The notes under the pieces are model-generated. The model saw only the letters and a program-made list of their open reading frames with translations. It did not search any database and was not told where the DNA came from. A DNA stretch of 8,176 nucleotides, taken from an uncultured Bdellovibrio sp. GTDB taxonomy: Bacteria > Bdellovibrionota > Bdellovibrionia > Bdellovibrionales > Bdellovibrionaceae. The translations under genes were made by a program, and so were the position numbers. Positions 1 through 5,790 of this stretch are shown piece after piece. Where the stretch lies: contig CAMLRE010000075.1 of assembly GCA_946482355.1 (NCBI GenBank), forward strand, positions 1 to 8,176, written 5' to 3'. The stretch's first letter is position 1; each line of letters starts with the position of its first letter.

Positions 1-1
1 A

Positions 2-274
2 GAAGGTATTATGGCTTTACGTGCGGCTTTGCTGTTTGATCCCGATAACCAAACGATCAAAGATAAGATCGAACGTTATTCGAATGATTTAAGAAATCAG
101 GTTAAAGTGATGTACCAAGAATCTATCATCGATGAAAATTTCGGTTACGTCGATGGCTCTGATAATAGACCGGGCGCCAAAGATAAATGGAAAAAAATTA
201 TCGAAATTGATCTTGAAGATGGTGATTACTACCGTAAGGCCTTCATTAAACTTAGACGTTACGGAGTTTTCTAG
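2..274 (+). CDS. C-terminal part of a TPR-like protein (5' end outside window)
   Basis: The reading frame is open from the first bases of the window through the TAG stop, so this is the tail of a longer gene. The in-frame ATG at 11 is most likely internal: it has no Shine-Dalgarno and codons run on upstream of it. The visible 90 residues begin with an amphipathic helix ending in 'ALLFDPDNQTIKDKIERY', which resembles the second half of a tetratricopeptide repeat. A charged helical segment follows, and then 'KDKWKKIIEIDLEDGDYYRKA', again TPR-like (W, then a helix-turn with acidic 'DLEDGDYY'). I infer a scaffold protein with C-terminal TPRs. Similar tails occur, from memory, in FHA-domain/TPR proteins of predatory deltaproteobacteria, but no FHA domain lies inside this window. 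The next gene starts 2 bp after the stop, so they are almost certainly co-transcribed and perhaps functionally paired. Confidence 0.75.
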   Translation, partial: EGIMALRAALLFDPDNQTIKDKIERYSNDLRNQVKVMYQESIIDENFGYVDGSDNRPGAKDKWKKIIEIDLEDGDYYRKAFIKLRRYGVF

Positions 275-276
275 TC

Positions 277-855
277 ATGAAATCAAAAGTCAGTTCGCAT
301 AACGGCCAGCAGAAATTTCCACAAACGCATGTTCACAGTCTTTTAAATGACAATCTGTTAGTGTGTATTCGTTTATGGAGTGGCCCTGAAGCCGAACAAA
401 AAGCGGTCGATGAAATTCTACGTTATCTTTCGGCAGCTGATGCGGACTTAGAAGTTACAACACCGTTTGATTATATCGAAAGTTTATCGTCACTTTCAAA
501 TAAAGTGCGCGTAGCCTTGTTGCTGGCAAACGAAGCCTTATACATTGATAACAAAGAAAAATATTCGCAAGGTTTTGAGATTGCGATTTGTTATAAACAC
601 AATAAAGAAATTAGCCTTGGTTCAGTCGGTCGTTTTGCTTTTACGGCAGAAAAGAAAGATAAAAAGTTTTTGATGTTTGAATCAGGCGGATTTTTAGACG
701 ACTTAGTCTTACTTCCGACAGATCTTTTAGGCATTGAGCGTGAAGTGGATATTAAGTGTACGTCTGTTTCAACACGTGACCTGTCGTCAATTCAGATCAG
801 TTCTAAGTTTGACCAGAATACCTATTGGTCAACGACAGTCAGCCAGTTTGATTAA
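277..855 (+). CDS. Hypothetical protein, possible degenerate PP2C-type phosphatase
   Basis: A 192-residue soluble protein with no signal peptide or membrane segment. ATG follows the upstream stop by 2 bp, and a GGAG at 263-266 inside the upstream gene serves as ribosome binding site. The layout recalls a small PP2C (PPM) fold: a strand 'NLLVCIRLWSG' (residues 26-36) where PP2Cs carry the DGMGG metal loop; a helix 'VALLLANEALY' (79-89) like the 'LLxANxxLY' helix; 'QGFEIAICY' (98-106) in place of the GTT strand; 'GSVGRFAF' (115-122) in place of GDSR; and 'LPTDLLGIE' (146-154) like the strand before the second metal site. None of the usual metal-binding Asp motifs is retained. If the fold guess is right this would be a non-catalytic pseudophosphatase. 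It is an inference from pattern, not a recognised family hit; 'hypothetical protein' is the safe label. It converges on the next gene with only 9 bp between. Confidence 0.85.
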   Translation: MKSKVSSHNGQQKFPQTHVHSLLNDNLLVCIRLWSGPEAEQKAVDEILRYLSAADADLEVTTPFDYIESLSSLSNKVRVALLLANEALYIDNKEKYSQGFEIAICYKHNKEISLGSVGRFAFTAEKKDKKFLMFESGGFLDDLVLLPTDLLGIEREVDIKCTSVSTRDLSSIQISSKFDQNTYWSTTVSQFD

Positions 856-864
856 GCAATAAAA

Positions 865-2541
865 TTACTGTACAAAATTTGGATCAACGAAGATCAACGG
901 GTGATACCAGGTTTTATTCGGTTCATATAAGCCCCAGATATTTTCCATAGCTAAATTCCAGTTAGCGATTTTAATTTCTTCAAAGTATTTTTTACGGTTT
1001 AACTCGTAAGCAAGCTTTGTTTTTTCAGTGTTTAAATCAAACTGCGGGGCGTGTTTATATTTTAAATAATCAACGAATAAACTATCATGGCAAGATTTTA
1101 GCTGCGATATCACCACGGGTGGTTTGCTAATTAAATTTAAACAACCGCTATAAGCCATATCAAGCTTAGTTAAATCCATTTTTTCAATCTGCTTAGCTTT
1201 TAATTGCTGGTTTAACCAGTACAAATAAAGCGGATGTGTTTCTGCAATTTTCACCGAGAAAAAATCGGCAGCGGGTAAAGTATTTTTTAAATAATCTTTA
1301 GCTAATGTCATTCCGTTATCGGCAGGTGGTGTAATGCTTGTTACAAACAAACGGCGCGGGCTTGGAATATCTTGTTCACTATTTTTTTTGTAGAGGTTAA
1401 CCACTTCAAACTTATCAGTCGCTAAGCTAAAGACTTCGGTTTCTTCTTTGCGATCAATGATCAGTAAAGTCGGTGTAATCACAGCAAAATTTAATTGAAG
1501 CGGTTTTTTAATCCAAGCGTTAGCGGCTTCAACTAAAAGATAACGGGGATTCGTTTTGCTATCGGCCGAAGCTTCACTGTAAAACGGCGTTAAATTTAAC
1601 AACGGAAAGCCCTCTAATGCTGAAGGCTCATCAGCACCAAAAAAACTTTTTAGCGTGTGCCCGATGTCTGCCAAAGTGATCGGAGTATCGTTTTTCCACG
1701 AAATACCTTCATCGCCCGACATGCGTGGTGGTTTAATCAATAATGAAACCAGCGTGTTTTCAGAGTGAAGATTTAAAAAAGGTGTTTCATTTAAACGGTT
1801 ATAGTTATTACCGCCGCGAAGACCAACCACATACACATAGGTTTTATCCCAGATGCCGCGATGTTTTAATTCGTTAATAAAATTAAAAAGTTTTTCATCG
1901 AGCTTTTCGATATTTGTTGTCGAAGTATCTTGTTCATTTAAGGCTTCGATTTCTGAGTTAGTGATCACAGCAAAAAACGGTGTGCTGTCTTCTTTTTGCC
2001 AGTCTAAAAAGCTATCTGAAGTGATTTTAAAGTCTTTAATGATTTGATTTGAATACTGAGCAGCGGCTGAATCATCAAAAGTTTCAAAGTATTTTGATAA
2101 ACCTGTTTTTTTAAGAATATGTGGGTTGCCGGCAAAAAAACCTGTGCGGTAACCTTTGTGATAAGCCGCTTCTTGCACCGTGGTCATTGGCACTTGTAAA
2201 GAATCATAACTGCGGTGCACATTGTGAATTAGCGGATATTGTCCGGTTAAAATTGAACCCATCGCCGCTGCCGGTTGCAGTGAAGTTGTGTAAGCGTGAG
2301 TAAAGCGCATGAACTCTTTACAAATCAAAGCAATACCAGAGTTGTCGTCATTTTTATCTTCAGAGCAGTTCAAACGTTCATTATCAAGTTGGTCAAATGC
2401 CAGTATTAACACAGATTTTTTTGTTTCTGTTTGGCACGAAGTCTGGAAAAGAAACAACATAATAAACAAAGCGGTGACAAAAAATGGTCTGCCCCAGACT
2501 TTGGTATATTGTGTAAAATTCAGATTTTTTGACCGGCTCAT
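865..2541 (-). CDS. Sulfatase-like (alkaline phosphatase superfamily) envelope protein, catalytic motifs degenerate
   Basis: A 558-residue protein. Residues 18-35 form a hydrophobic N-terminal segment ending in 'FQTSC', so it is a signal anchor or an atypical lipoprotein (Gln at -3 of Cys36 is unusual). The fold is recognisable: strand 'SVLILAFDQ' (43-51) with Asp50 at the first metal position; 'FTHAYTTS' (80-87) leading to 'SILTGQYPLIHNVH' (96-109), the sulfatase active-site helix; 'LFNFINELKHRGIWDKTYVYVV' region (218-239); 'LVSLLIKPP' (264-272) and 'ITLADIGHTL' (288-297). However, in an ungapped comparison with the usual FTNAY...TLPSMASIFTG pattern the nucleophile (Cys/Ser/Thr) falls on Pro90, and the DHG metal motif is replaced by 'GLRGG' (240-244). 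This suggests a non-hydrolytic protein. About 240 C-terminal residues are unassigned. No Shine-Dalgarno precedes the ATG; a promoter at 2550-2577 predicts a nearly leaderless transcript. Confidence 0.85.
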   Translation of the reverse strand: MSRSKNLNFTQYTKVWGRPFFVTALFIMLFLFQTSCQTETKKSVLILAFDQLDNERLNCSEDKNDDNSGIALICKEFMRFTHAYTTSLQPAAAMGSILTGQYPLIHNVHRSYDSLQVPMTTVQEAAYHKGYRTGFFAGNPHILKKTGLSKYFETFDDSAAAQYSNQIIKDFKITSDSFLDWQKEDSTPFFAVITNSEIEALNEQDTSTTNIEKLDEKLFNFINELKHRGIWDKTYVYVVGLRGGNNYNRLNETPFLNLHSENTLVSLLIKPPRMSGDEGISWKNDTPITLADIGHTLKSFFGADEPSALEGFPLLNLTPFYSEASADSKTNPRYLLVEAANAWIKKPLQLNFAVITPTLLIIDRKEETEVFSLATDKFEVVNLYKKNSEQDIPSPRRLFVTSITPPADNGMTLAKDYLKNTLPAADFFSVKIAETHPLYLYWLNQQLKAKQIEKMDLTKLDMAYSGCLNLISKPPVVISQLKSCHDSLFVDYLKYKHAPQFDLNTEKTKLAYELNRKKYFEEIKIANWNLAMENIWGLYEPNKTWYHPLIFVDPNFVQ

Positions 2542-2557
2542 GAACTAACATCATAAT
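2529..2557 (+). promoter_or_regulatory. Candidate sigma70-type promoter for exbB-exbD
   Basis: TTGACC (2529-2534), a 17-base spacer and CATAAT (2552-2557): each hexamer has one mismatch to consensus, with ideal spacing. The -35 lies inside the first codons of the divergent sulfatase-like gene. The predicted start near 2564 gives a leader of about 33 bases carrying the AAAGGAG ribosome binding site. Confidence 0.55.
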
Positions 2558-2577
2558 GACTAAGTACTAAATGTAAA
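2550..2577 (-). promoter_or_regulatory. Candidate sigma70-type promoter for the sulfatase-like gene
   Basis: Reading the minus strand, TTTACA (2577-2572) is followed by a 16-base spacer and TATGAT (2555-2550). Each hexamer differs from consensus at one position. The predicted start, near 2543, lies only a couple of bases from the ATG at 2541, which agrees with the absence of a Shine-Dalgarno. Its -10 shares bases with the opposite-strand exbB promoter. Confidence 0.5.
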
Positions 2578-2584
2578 GGTTATT

Positions 2585-2591
2585 AAAGGAG
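2585..2591 (+). promoter_or_regulatory. Ribosome binding site of exbB
   Basis: AAAGGAG is placed 5 bases before the ATG at 2597. It is a strong match to the anti-Shine-Dalgarno and fixes the exbB start. Confidence 0.75.
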
Positions 2592-2596
2592 CCATC

Positions 2597-3223
2597 ATGT
2601 TCACTGAAAAAATATTTGCTGTAGCTCATTATGCGGATCAATTTGTTTTGTTCGTATTAGTGTTAATGAGCGTTATCTCAATCGCCATGATTTTCGAAAG
2701 ATTCATGACGCTAAAAAAAGTTGCCAGTGAAAGTGAACGTGTTCGCGCACGTATCCGTATGGCTTTACAATCAGGGTCAGTTAATGATTTCGAAGATATT
2801 GCTAAAGATCCATCTTCAATCGAAGGCCGCGCAGCAGGCCAAGCGATGAAACATTTTAAACAGCACGGCGAAGCAGGTTTTTCTGAAGTGTTTAACTCTT
2901 TCGTGTTAACTGAAAAACCAGACTTAGAAAAATTCTTACCGGTATTAGCTACAATTGCATCAAATGCACCCTTCATCGGATTATTTGGTACAGTACTAGG
3001 TATCATGAAAGCGTTTAACGATTTAGCGATGGCTCCAGAAGCTGGCCAACAAACAGTTATGGCCGGTATCTCGACAGCTCTAGTAGCTACAGCGGCAGGT
3101 CTATTCGTGGCAATCCCTGCCGGTATGTGCTTTAACTACTTTACTCGTAAAGTACGCACAATCTTAGTCAGCGTTGATTCTGTTAAAGAATTAGGTATGG
3201 CTTACGCAAAGAAAACTAAATAG
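2597..3223 (+). CDS. exbB: ExbB/TolQ-family proton channel subunit (MotA/TolQ/ExbB)
   Basis: A 208-residue inner-membrane protein that, with ExbD/TolR, converts proton-motive force into movement of a periplasmic partner. TM1 is about residues 15-33. A cytoplasmic loop rich in Arg/Lys and acidic residues follows (35-110). TM2 includes the family signature 'APFIGLFGTVLGIMKAF' (124-140), with Thr132 conserved. TM3 includes 'GISTALVATAAGLFVAIPA' (157-175), with Thr165 conserved. The length is near the 200-240 usual for the family. The start is fixed by AAAGGAG 5 bases upstream. An unusual point: in E. coli ExbB/TolQ the TM3 motif is GIAEAL, and the Glu is replaced here by Thr160. exbD follows after 7 bp. 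No tonB, tolA, tolB or pal lies nearby, so whether this acts as ExbB, TolQ or a dedicated motor is unresolved; the symbol is used at family level. Confidence 0.93.
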   Translation: MFTEKIFAVAHYADQFVLFVLVLMSVISIAMIFERFMTLKKVASESERVRARIRMALQSGSVNDFEDIAKDPSSIEGRAAGQAMKHFKQHGEAGFSEVFNSFVLTEKPDLEKFLPVLATIASNAPFIGLFGTVLGIMKAFNDLAMAPEAGQQTVMAGISTALVATAAGLFVAIPAGMCFNYFTRKVRTILVSVDSVKELGMAYAKKTK

Positions 3224-3230
3224 GTGATAT

Positions 3231-3635
3231 ATGGCTTTTAAAGCTGACCAACACGATGAAATTATGTCAGAGATCAACGTCGTACCGTTAGTCGACGTTA
3301 TTCTGGTTGTTTTGATTATCTTCATGGTGACGGCACCGATGATTATGAAGCCGTCGATCAATGTGAATCTTCCAAAAGCAGCGTCTGGTGAAGCCACAAC
3401 GCCGTCTAAATTAAATATTACAATCGGTAGCGATGGTAAATTAAACTTAGATGGTCAAATGGTTGAAGACGCGCAGGTGCAGGCTAAAGCGCAGGAAGAA
3501 GCCGCAAAAAATCCAGATATCCAAGCGATTATTTCTGCAGATAAAGACGTGCCTCACGGCCGCGTGGTTTCTGTATTAGATATCGTTAAAGGCGCCGGCG
3601 TAAAAAAATTCGCCATCAGCATCGATAAAAAATAA
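3231..3635 (+). CDS. exbD: ExbD/TolR-family biopolymer transport protein
   Basis: A 134-residue protein with a short cytoplasmic N-terminus, one transmembrane helix (about 18-38) and a periplasmic domain. The signature 'MSEINVVPLVDVILVVLIIF' (12-31) contains Asp22, equivalent to the essential proton-carrying Asp25 of E. coli ExbD. The peri-membrane 'INVNLPKA' strand (45-52) and the C-terminal 'ISADKDVPHGRVVSVLDIVKGAGVKKF' region (104-130) are typical of the family's periplasmic swapped-dimer domain. The ATG lies 7 bases after the exbB stop. A weak AGGTGA overlaps that stop, so translation is probably coupled. The gene ends the operon: a strong hairpin terminator starts 25 bases after the stop. 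Length matches ExbD (about 140). Confidence 0.93.
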   Translation: MAFKADQHDEIMSEINVVPLVDVILVVLIIFMVTAPMIMKPSINVNLPKAASGEATTPSKLNITIGSDGKLNLDGQMVEDAQVQAKAQEEAAKNPDIQAIISADKDVPHGRVVSVLDIVKGAGVKKFAISIDKK

Positions 3636-3659
3636 GATCATTTAAAAATTTAAAACAAG

Positions 3660-3693
3660 AAAGGGTGGCCTAAGCAAGACCACCCTTTTTTTT
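3660..3693 (+). terminator. Intrinsic terminator after exbD
   Basis: AAGGGTGG (3661-3668) pairs perfectly with CCACCCTT (3680-3687). One more A-T pair extends the outside, the loop is 11 bases, and a run of eight T follows (3686-3693). It sits between two convergent genes. On the minus strand the run after the stem is only TTTCTTGTTTT, so it may stop the barrel-protein transcript weakly as well. Confidence 0.88.
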
Positions 3694-3727
3694 ATTTCAA
3701 ATGTAATTTGGCGTTATACACCGTACG

Positions 3728-4318
3728 CTAGTACCAGTACTTCACGGCACCAGAAATGTTTCCAGTATCCACTTCATCAGCTTCGACAAAGTTGTAGCGC
3801 GCATTTAAGCCTAGAGTCAGATATTCGGTTTCTGTGTTAGTCACCGGAATATCAAAACCGATCATTGGTGAAGCAACACCGACAGTGTCATCATCAGTAA
3901 ATACTGCACCAGCCCCTAAGCCGATCCAGCTATCTCTTAAGAACATGGCATCTGTTTGGCCTCCGAAGCCCCATACTGCTTTTAACAATACAGTATCACG
4001 GTCGATCTCGTCGTTAATGGCGACATCGTCAAATTGCGCATGACTGTATTCGAGTCCTAACATGAAGTTGGCTTTTGTAGGTGAATAACCTAGATCAATA
4101 CCTACTTCGCCTTCATCGTCACCATCGCCTTCGGGTGTTGTCATACCGGCTAAGATGCCGACGTAAGGTTTATATTCTGAAGTAAACATGTTAGGTTTTT
4201 TCATACTTAATAAACCTGAATCTTCATCACGAGCGTTGGCTGCGAAACTGAATAAAGCACATGACGTTATAACAACTAATAACGTTTTTGTAATAAACGC
4301 CGTAATTCTATTTGTCAT
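3728..4318 (-). CDS. Small outer-membrane beta-barrel protein
   Basis: A 196-residue exported protein. The start at 4318 is chosen over an in-frame ATG 22 codons upstream because AAGGAGGAGT stands 2 bases before it and a signal peptide begins exactly there: Arg4/Lys11, then a hydrophobic core (12-28) with an A-N-A cleavage site at 29. An ITSC at 17-20 could be read as a lipobox, but the core before it is short. The mature part alternates hydrophobic and polar residues in likely strands: 'YVGILAGMT', 'EVGIDLGYS', 'NFMLGLEYSHA', 'TVLLKAVWGFGG', 'SWIGLGAGAVF', 'YLTLGLNARYNF', 'NISGAVKYWY'. Very acidic turns join them ('GDGDDEGE', 'TDDDT'). It ends on aromatic Tyr, as BAM substrates do. About eight strands fit an OmpA/OmpW-size barrel. 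The ligand or role is unknown. Confidence 0.85.
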   Translation of the reverse strand: MTNRITAFITKTLLVVITSCALFSFAANARDEDSGLLSMKKPNMFTSEYKPYVGILAGMTTPEGDGDDEGEVGIDLGYSPTKANFMLGLEYSHAQFDDVAINDEIDRDTVLLKAVWGFGGQTDAMFLRDSWIGLGAGAVFTDDDTVGVASPMIGFDIPVTNTETEYLTLGLNARYNFVEADEVDTGNISGAVKYWY

Positions 4319-4320
4319 AA

Positions 4321-4330
4321 ACTCCTCCTT
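4321..4330 (-). promoter_or_regulatory. Near-perfect Shine-Dalgarno deciding the barrel-protein start
   Basis: On the minus strand this reads AAGGAGGAGT, two bases before the ATG at 4318. It is the strongest ribosome binding site in the window and implies high expression of the outer-membrane protein. Just upstream GTCTGT is repeated with a 10-base period (4331 and 4341 on the + strand). Confidence 0.8.
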
Positions 4331-4353
4331 GTCTGTCTTTGTCTGTAACCGAA

Positions 4354-4384
4354 TTTTTAGGAGCAAATCGAAGTACCGAGTCAA
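4354..4384 (-). promoter_or_regulatory. Weak candidate promoter for the barrel-protein gene
   Basis: On the minus strand TTGACT (4384-4379) is a good -35. The best -10 is TAAAAA (4359-4354) after a long 19-base spacer, with four of six consensus positions. The predicted leader would be about 28 bases. Only the -35 is convincing. Confidence 0.3.
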
Positions 4385-4443
4385 TTGTCCCAGAATGGGG
4401 CATTTTAAGTCTGGGTTTGTTTTATTTCGAGACGGTGCATGAA

Positions 4444-4466
4444 GAACAATTCCTCAATGGTTGTTC
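4444..4466. repeat. Short inverted repeat in the divergent intergenic region
   Basis: GAACAA (4444-4449) and TTGTTC (4461-4466) are perfect inverted 6-mers separated by 11 bases. The 17-base centre-to-centre distance would suit a dimeric regulator. It lies about 35 bases before the gene at 4499 and upstream of the divergent barrel-protein gene. It could be chance. Confidence 0.3.
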
Positions 4467-4498
4467 AATTTCAACCAGACCAAAACCGATAAGAAGTT

Positions 4499-5029
4499 GT
4501 GATCAAAAAACTTCGACGCCGACATAAAAGTATAATCGTGGCTATGTTCTGCCTGATGGTGACATCAGTCGTGAGCGGCTATTATATTTTTAAGCCGAGC
4601 CATCAAGTGACGATGCAAAATTTTTCAAGCCGTACACCGGCTTCGATCCGACCTGTTGAAATCGTCAAAGAAGAACCCACTTTTTTTGCGTTAGAAGAAG
4701 TTAAAAAGCCCACACCATTTGAAACGACATTGAAGTTAGATTGCCACGATCTTTTAGTCGATAATACAAAACTGGTTTCGGCCAGCGTTTCTTCAGATCA
4801 TGTGATTTTAAAACTTTCGCGCTGTAACACGGCTTTATCGCAGTTCAAAAAAATCGAACTGATTAACACAACAAATGGGTACAATGCCCAATTATTTAAG
4901 TTGAATAAGGCCGAATTTAACTCTGATTTTATTCAGTTAGATAAAGGCTTAAATCAGCTTCAATTTGAAATCAGCCTAAACGACGGGCAAAAAAAACTAC
5001 AAATCTTCAAAATTCAGCGGATTGAGTAA
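4499..5029 (+). CDS. Membrane-anchored extracytoplasmic protein of unknown function
   Basis: A 176-residue protein with a GTG start. The basic N-terminus 'KKLRRRHK' followed by a hydrophobic helix (11-31) indicates a signal anchor with the bulk outside the cytoplasm, and it supports GTG over the internal ATG at codon 16. The Shine-Dalgarno is poor (AAGAAG, very close). Residues 35-75 form a Pro/Glu/Lys-rich linker of the kind that spans periplasm. The rest (76-176) is predicted beta-rich, with two cysteines (82 and 109) that could form a disulfide. The end pattern 'FIQLDKGLNQLQFEISLNDG' (144-163) resembles Ig-like sandwich domains (strand, 'L..G.N.L', strand). I do not recognise the family. 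It is divergent from the barrel-protein gene and 67 bp upstream of the lipid kinase gene. Confidence 0.75.
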   Translation: MIKKLRRRHKSIIVAMFCLMVTSVVSGYYIFKPSHQVTMQNFSSRTPASIRPVEIVKEEPTFFALEEVKKPTPFETTLKLDCHDLLVDNTKLVSASVSSDHVILKLSRCNTALSQFKKIELINTTNGYNAQLFKLNKAEFNSDFIQLDKGLNQLQFEISLNDGQKKLQIFKIQRIE

Positions 5030-5058
5030 GCTATTCGCTATTTTAGACCCTTTTTTGG

Positions 5059-5085
5059 GTGACAGGGCCGCTCGCTTTACATAAT
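5059..5085 (+). promoter_or_regulatory. Candidate promoter before the lipid kinase gene
   Basis: CATAAT (5080-5085, one mismatch to TATAAT) is preceded by GTGACA (5059-5064, one mismatch) at a short 15-base spacing. The predicted start is about 5 bases before the GTG at 5097, and there is no Shine-Dalgarno, so translation may begin on a nearly leaderless message. Confidence 0.35.
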
Positions 5086-5096
5086 TTTATGCGGTT

Positions 5097-5774
5097 GTGA
5101 ATAACACTCAAAGCTCTCAAAATTTAAACAGCTACGAAGGCGAATTTAAAAAACGTTCCGACGTTCATATCGCGCGTAAAATCTGGCATATGACTGGCGT
5201 TACGATCTTCTTTTTAGGTTGGACGTTTCTTCCGTACTGGATCAGCATGGGTTTGTTGATCTTAGGGTGGTTTTTATTTGTTCCGCCTGATTTGATTCGT
5301 TTATACAATCCTCAGTTAAATCGCATTCTTACACGTTGGTTCCGTCCAATCATGCGTAAAAATGAACTCGATCGCCCAGCCGGTACAACATATCTTTTAA
5401 CGGGCGTGATTTTTATCGGCTTATTATTTCCGGTTGAGATCGTGGGTTTAAGTTTATTGTTCTTAGCTTTTGCTGACCCGATCGCAAGTTATGTGGGAAT
5501 TCGTTATGGTAAAGATAAAATCTTTGGCCATAAATCGGTTCAAGGTTTTGTAGCGGCGTACGTTGTTTGTTTTATCGCTACCTTTGCTTACTTATACTTT
5601 AAAAATATCAGCGATTATATCTTAGTGGTAAGCTTGATCGCAGGTTTAATCGGCGCTTTAGCGGAATTAGTTCCGGTAGCTAAGATTGATGATAACTTTA
5701 CGATGCCGGTTCTTAGCAGCATCGGGTTATATTGCGTTTTTACTTTTTTTAATATTTTTCAGCATTTAAAATAA
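5097..5774 (+). CDS. CTP-dependent lipid (dolichol/diacylglycerol/phytol-type) kinase family, SEC59/DGK1/VTE5-like
   Basis: A 225-residue polytopic inner-membrane protein of the CTP-utilising polyprenol kinase group, related to CdsA-type cytidylyltransferases. Family features in order: 'ARKIWHMTG' (26-34) in the N-terminal helix; 'GTTYLLTGV' (96-104); 'LAFADPIASYVGIRYGKDKIFGHKSVQGFVA' region (123-153), with the Asp-Pro and Gly-Lys...Gly motif used for CTP/metal binding; and 'GALAELVPV...IDDNFTMPVLS' (186-208). Six or seven hydrophobic helices are apparent. The substrate cannot be read from sequence; diacylglycerol, giving phosphatidate, is plausible because pssA follows 16 bp downstream. The GTG start has no Shine-Dalgarno; I kept it because the basic-soluble N-terminus runs directly into the conserved RKIWH motif and no better start exists before it. 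Confidence 0.85.
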   Translation: MNNTQSSQNLNSYEGEFKKRSDVHIARKIWHMTGVTIFFLGWTFLPYWISMGLLILGWFLFVPPDLIRLYNPQLNRILTRWFRPIMRKNELDRPAGTTYLLTGVIFIGLLFPVEIVGLSLLFLAFADPIASYVGIRYGKDKIFGHKSVQGFVAAYVVCFIATFAYLYFKNISDYILVVSLIAGLIGALAELVPVAKIDDNFTMPVLSSIGLYCVFTFFNIFQHLK

Positions 5775-5790
5775 TTGCATAGGATAAATT

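Noticed and set aside
11..274. A complete 87-residue gene starting at ATG 11
   Set aside because: The frame continues upstream to the window edge without a stop and there is no Shine-Dalgarno; a truncated larger gene is more likely.
2638..3006. 122-codon open frame on the minus strand inside exbB
   Set aside because: It lies entirely within a clearly recognised gene, has no ribosome binding site, and its translation shows no domain or sensible composition; it is a shadow frame.
4319..4384. Longer start (22 extra codons) for the barrel protein
   Set aside because: The extension has no ribosome binding site and would bury the signal peptide, whereas AAGGAGGAGT stands just before the internal ATG at 4318.
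4388..4398. CCCA-GAA-TGGG as an operator or hairpin
   Set aside because: Arms of 4 bp with a 3-base centre are expected by chance and no further pairing extends them.
5047..5060. ACCC-TTTTTT-GGGT hairpin after the gene at 4499-5029 as an intrinsic terminator
   Set aside because: The stem is only 4 bp and the T run is in the loop rather than after the stem, so it does not fit a terminator in either direction.
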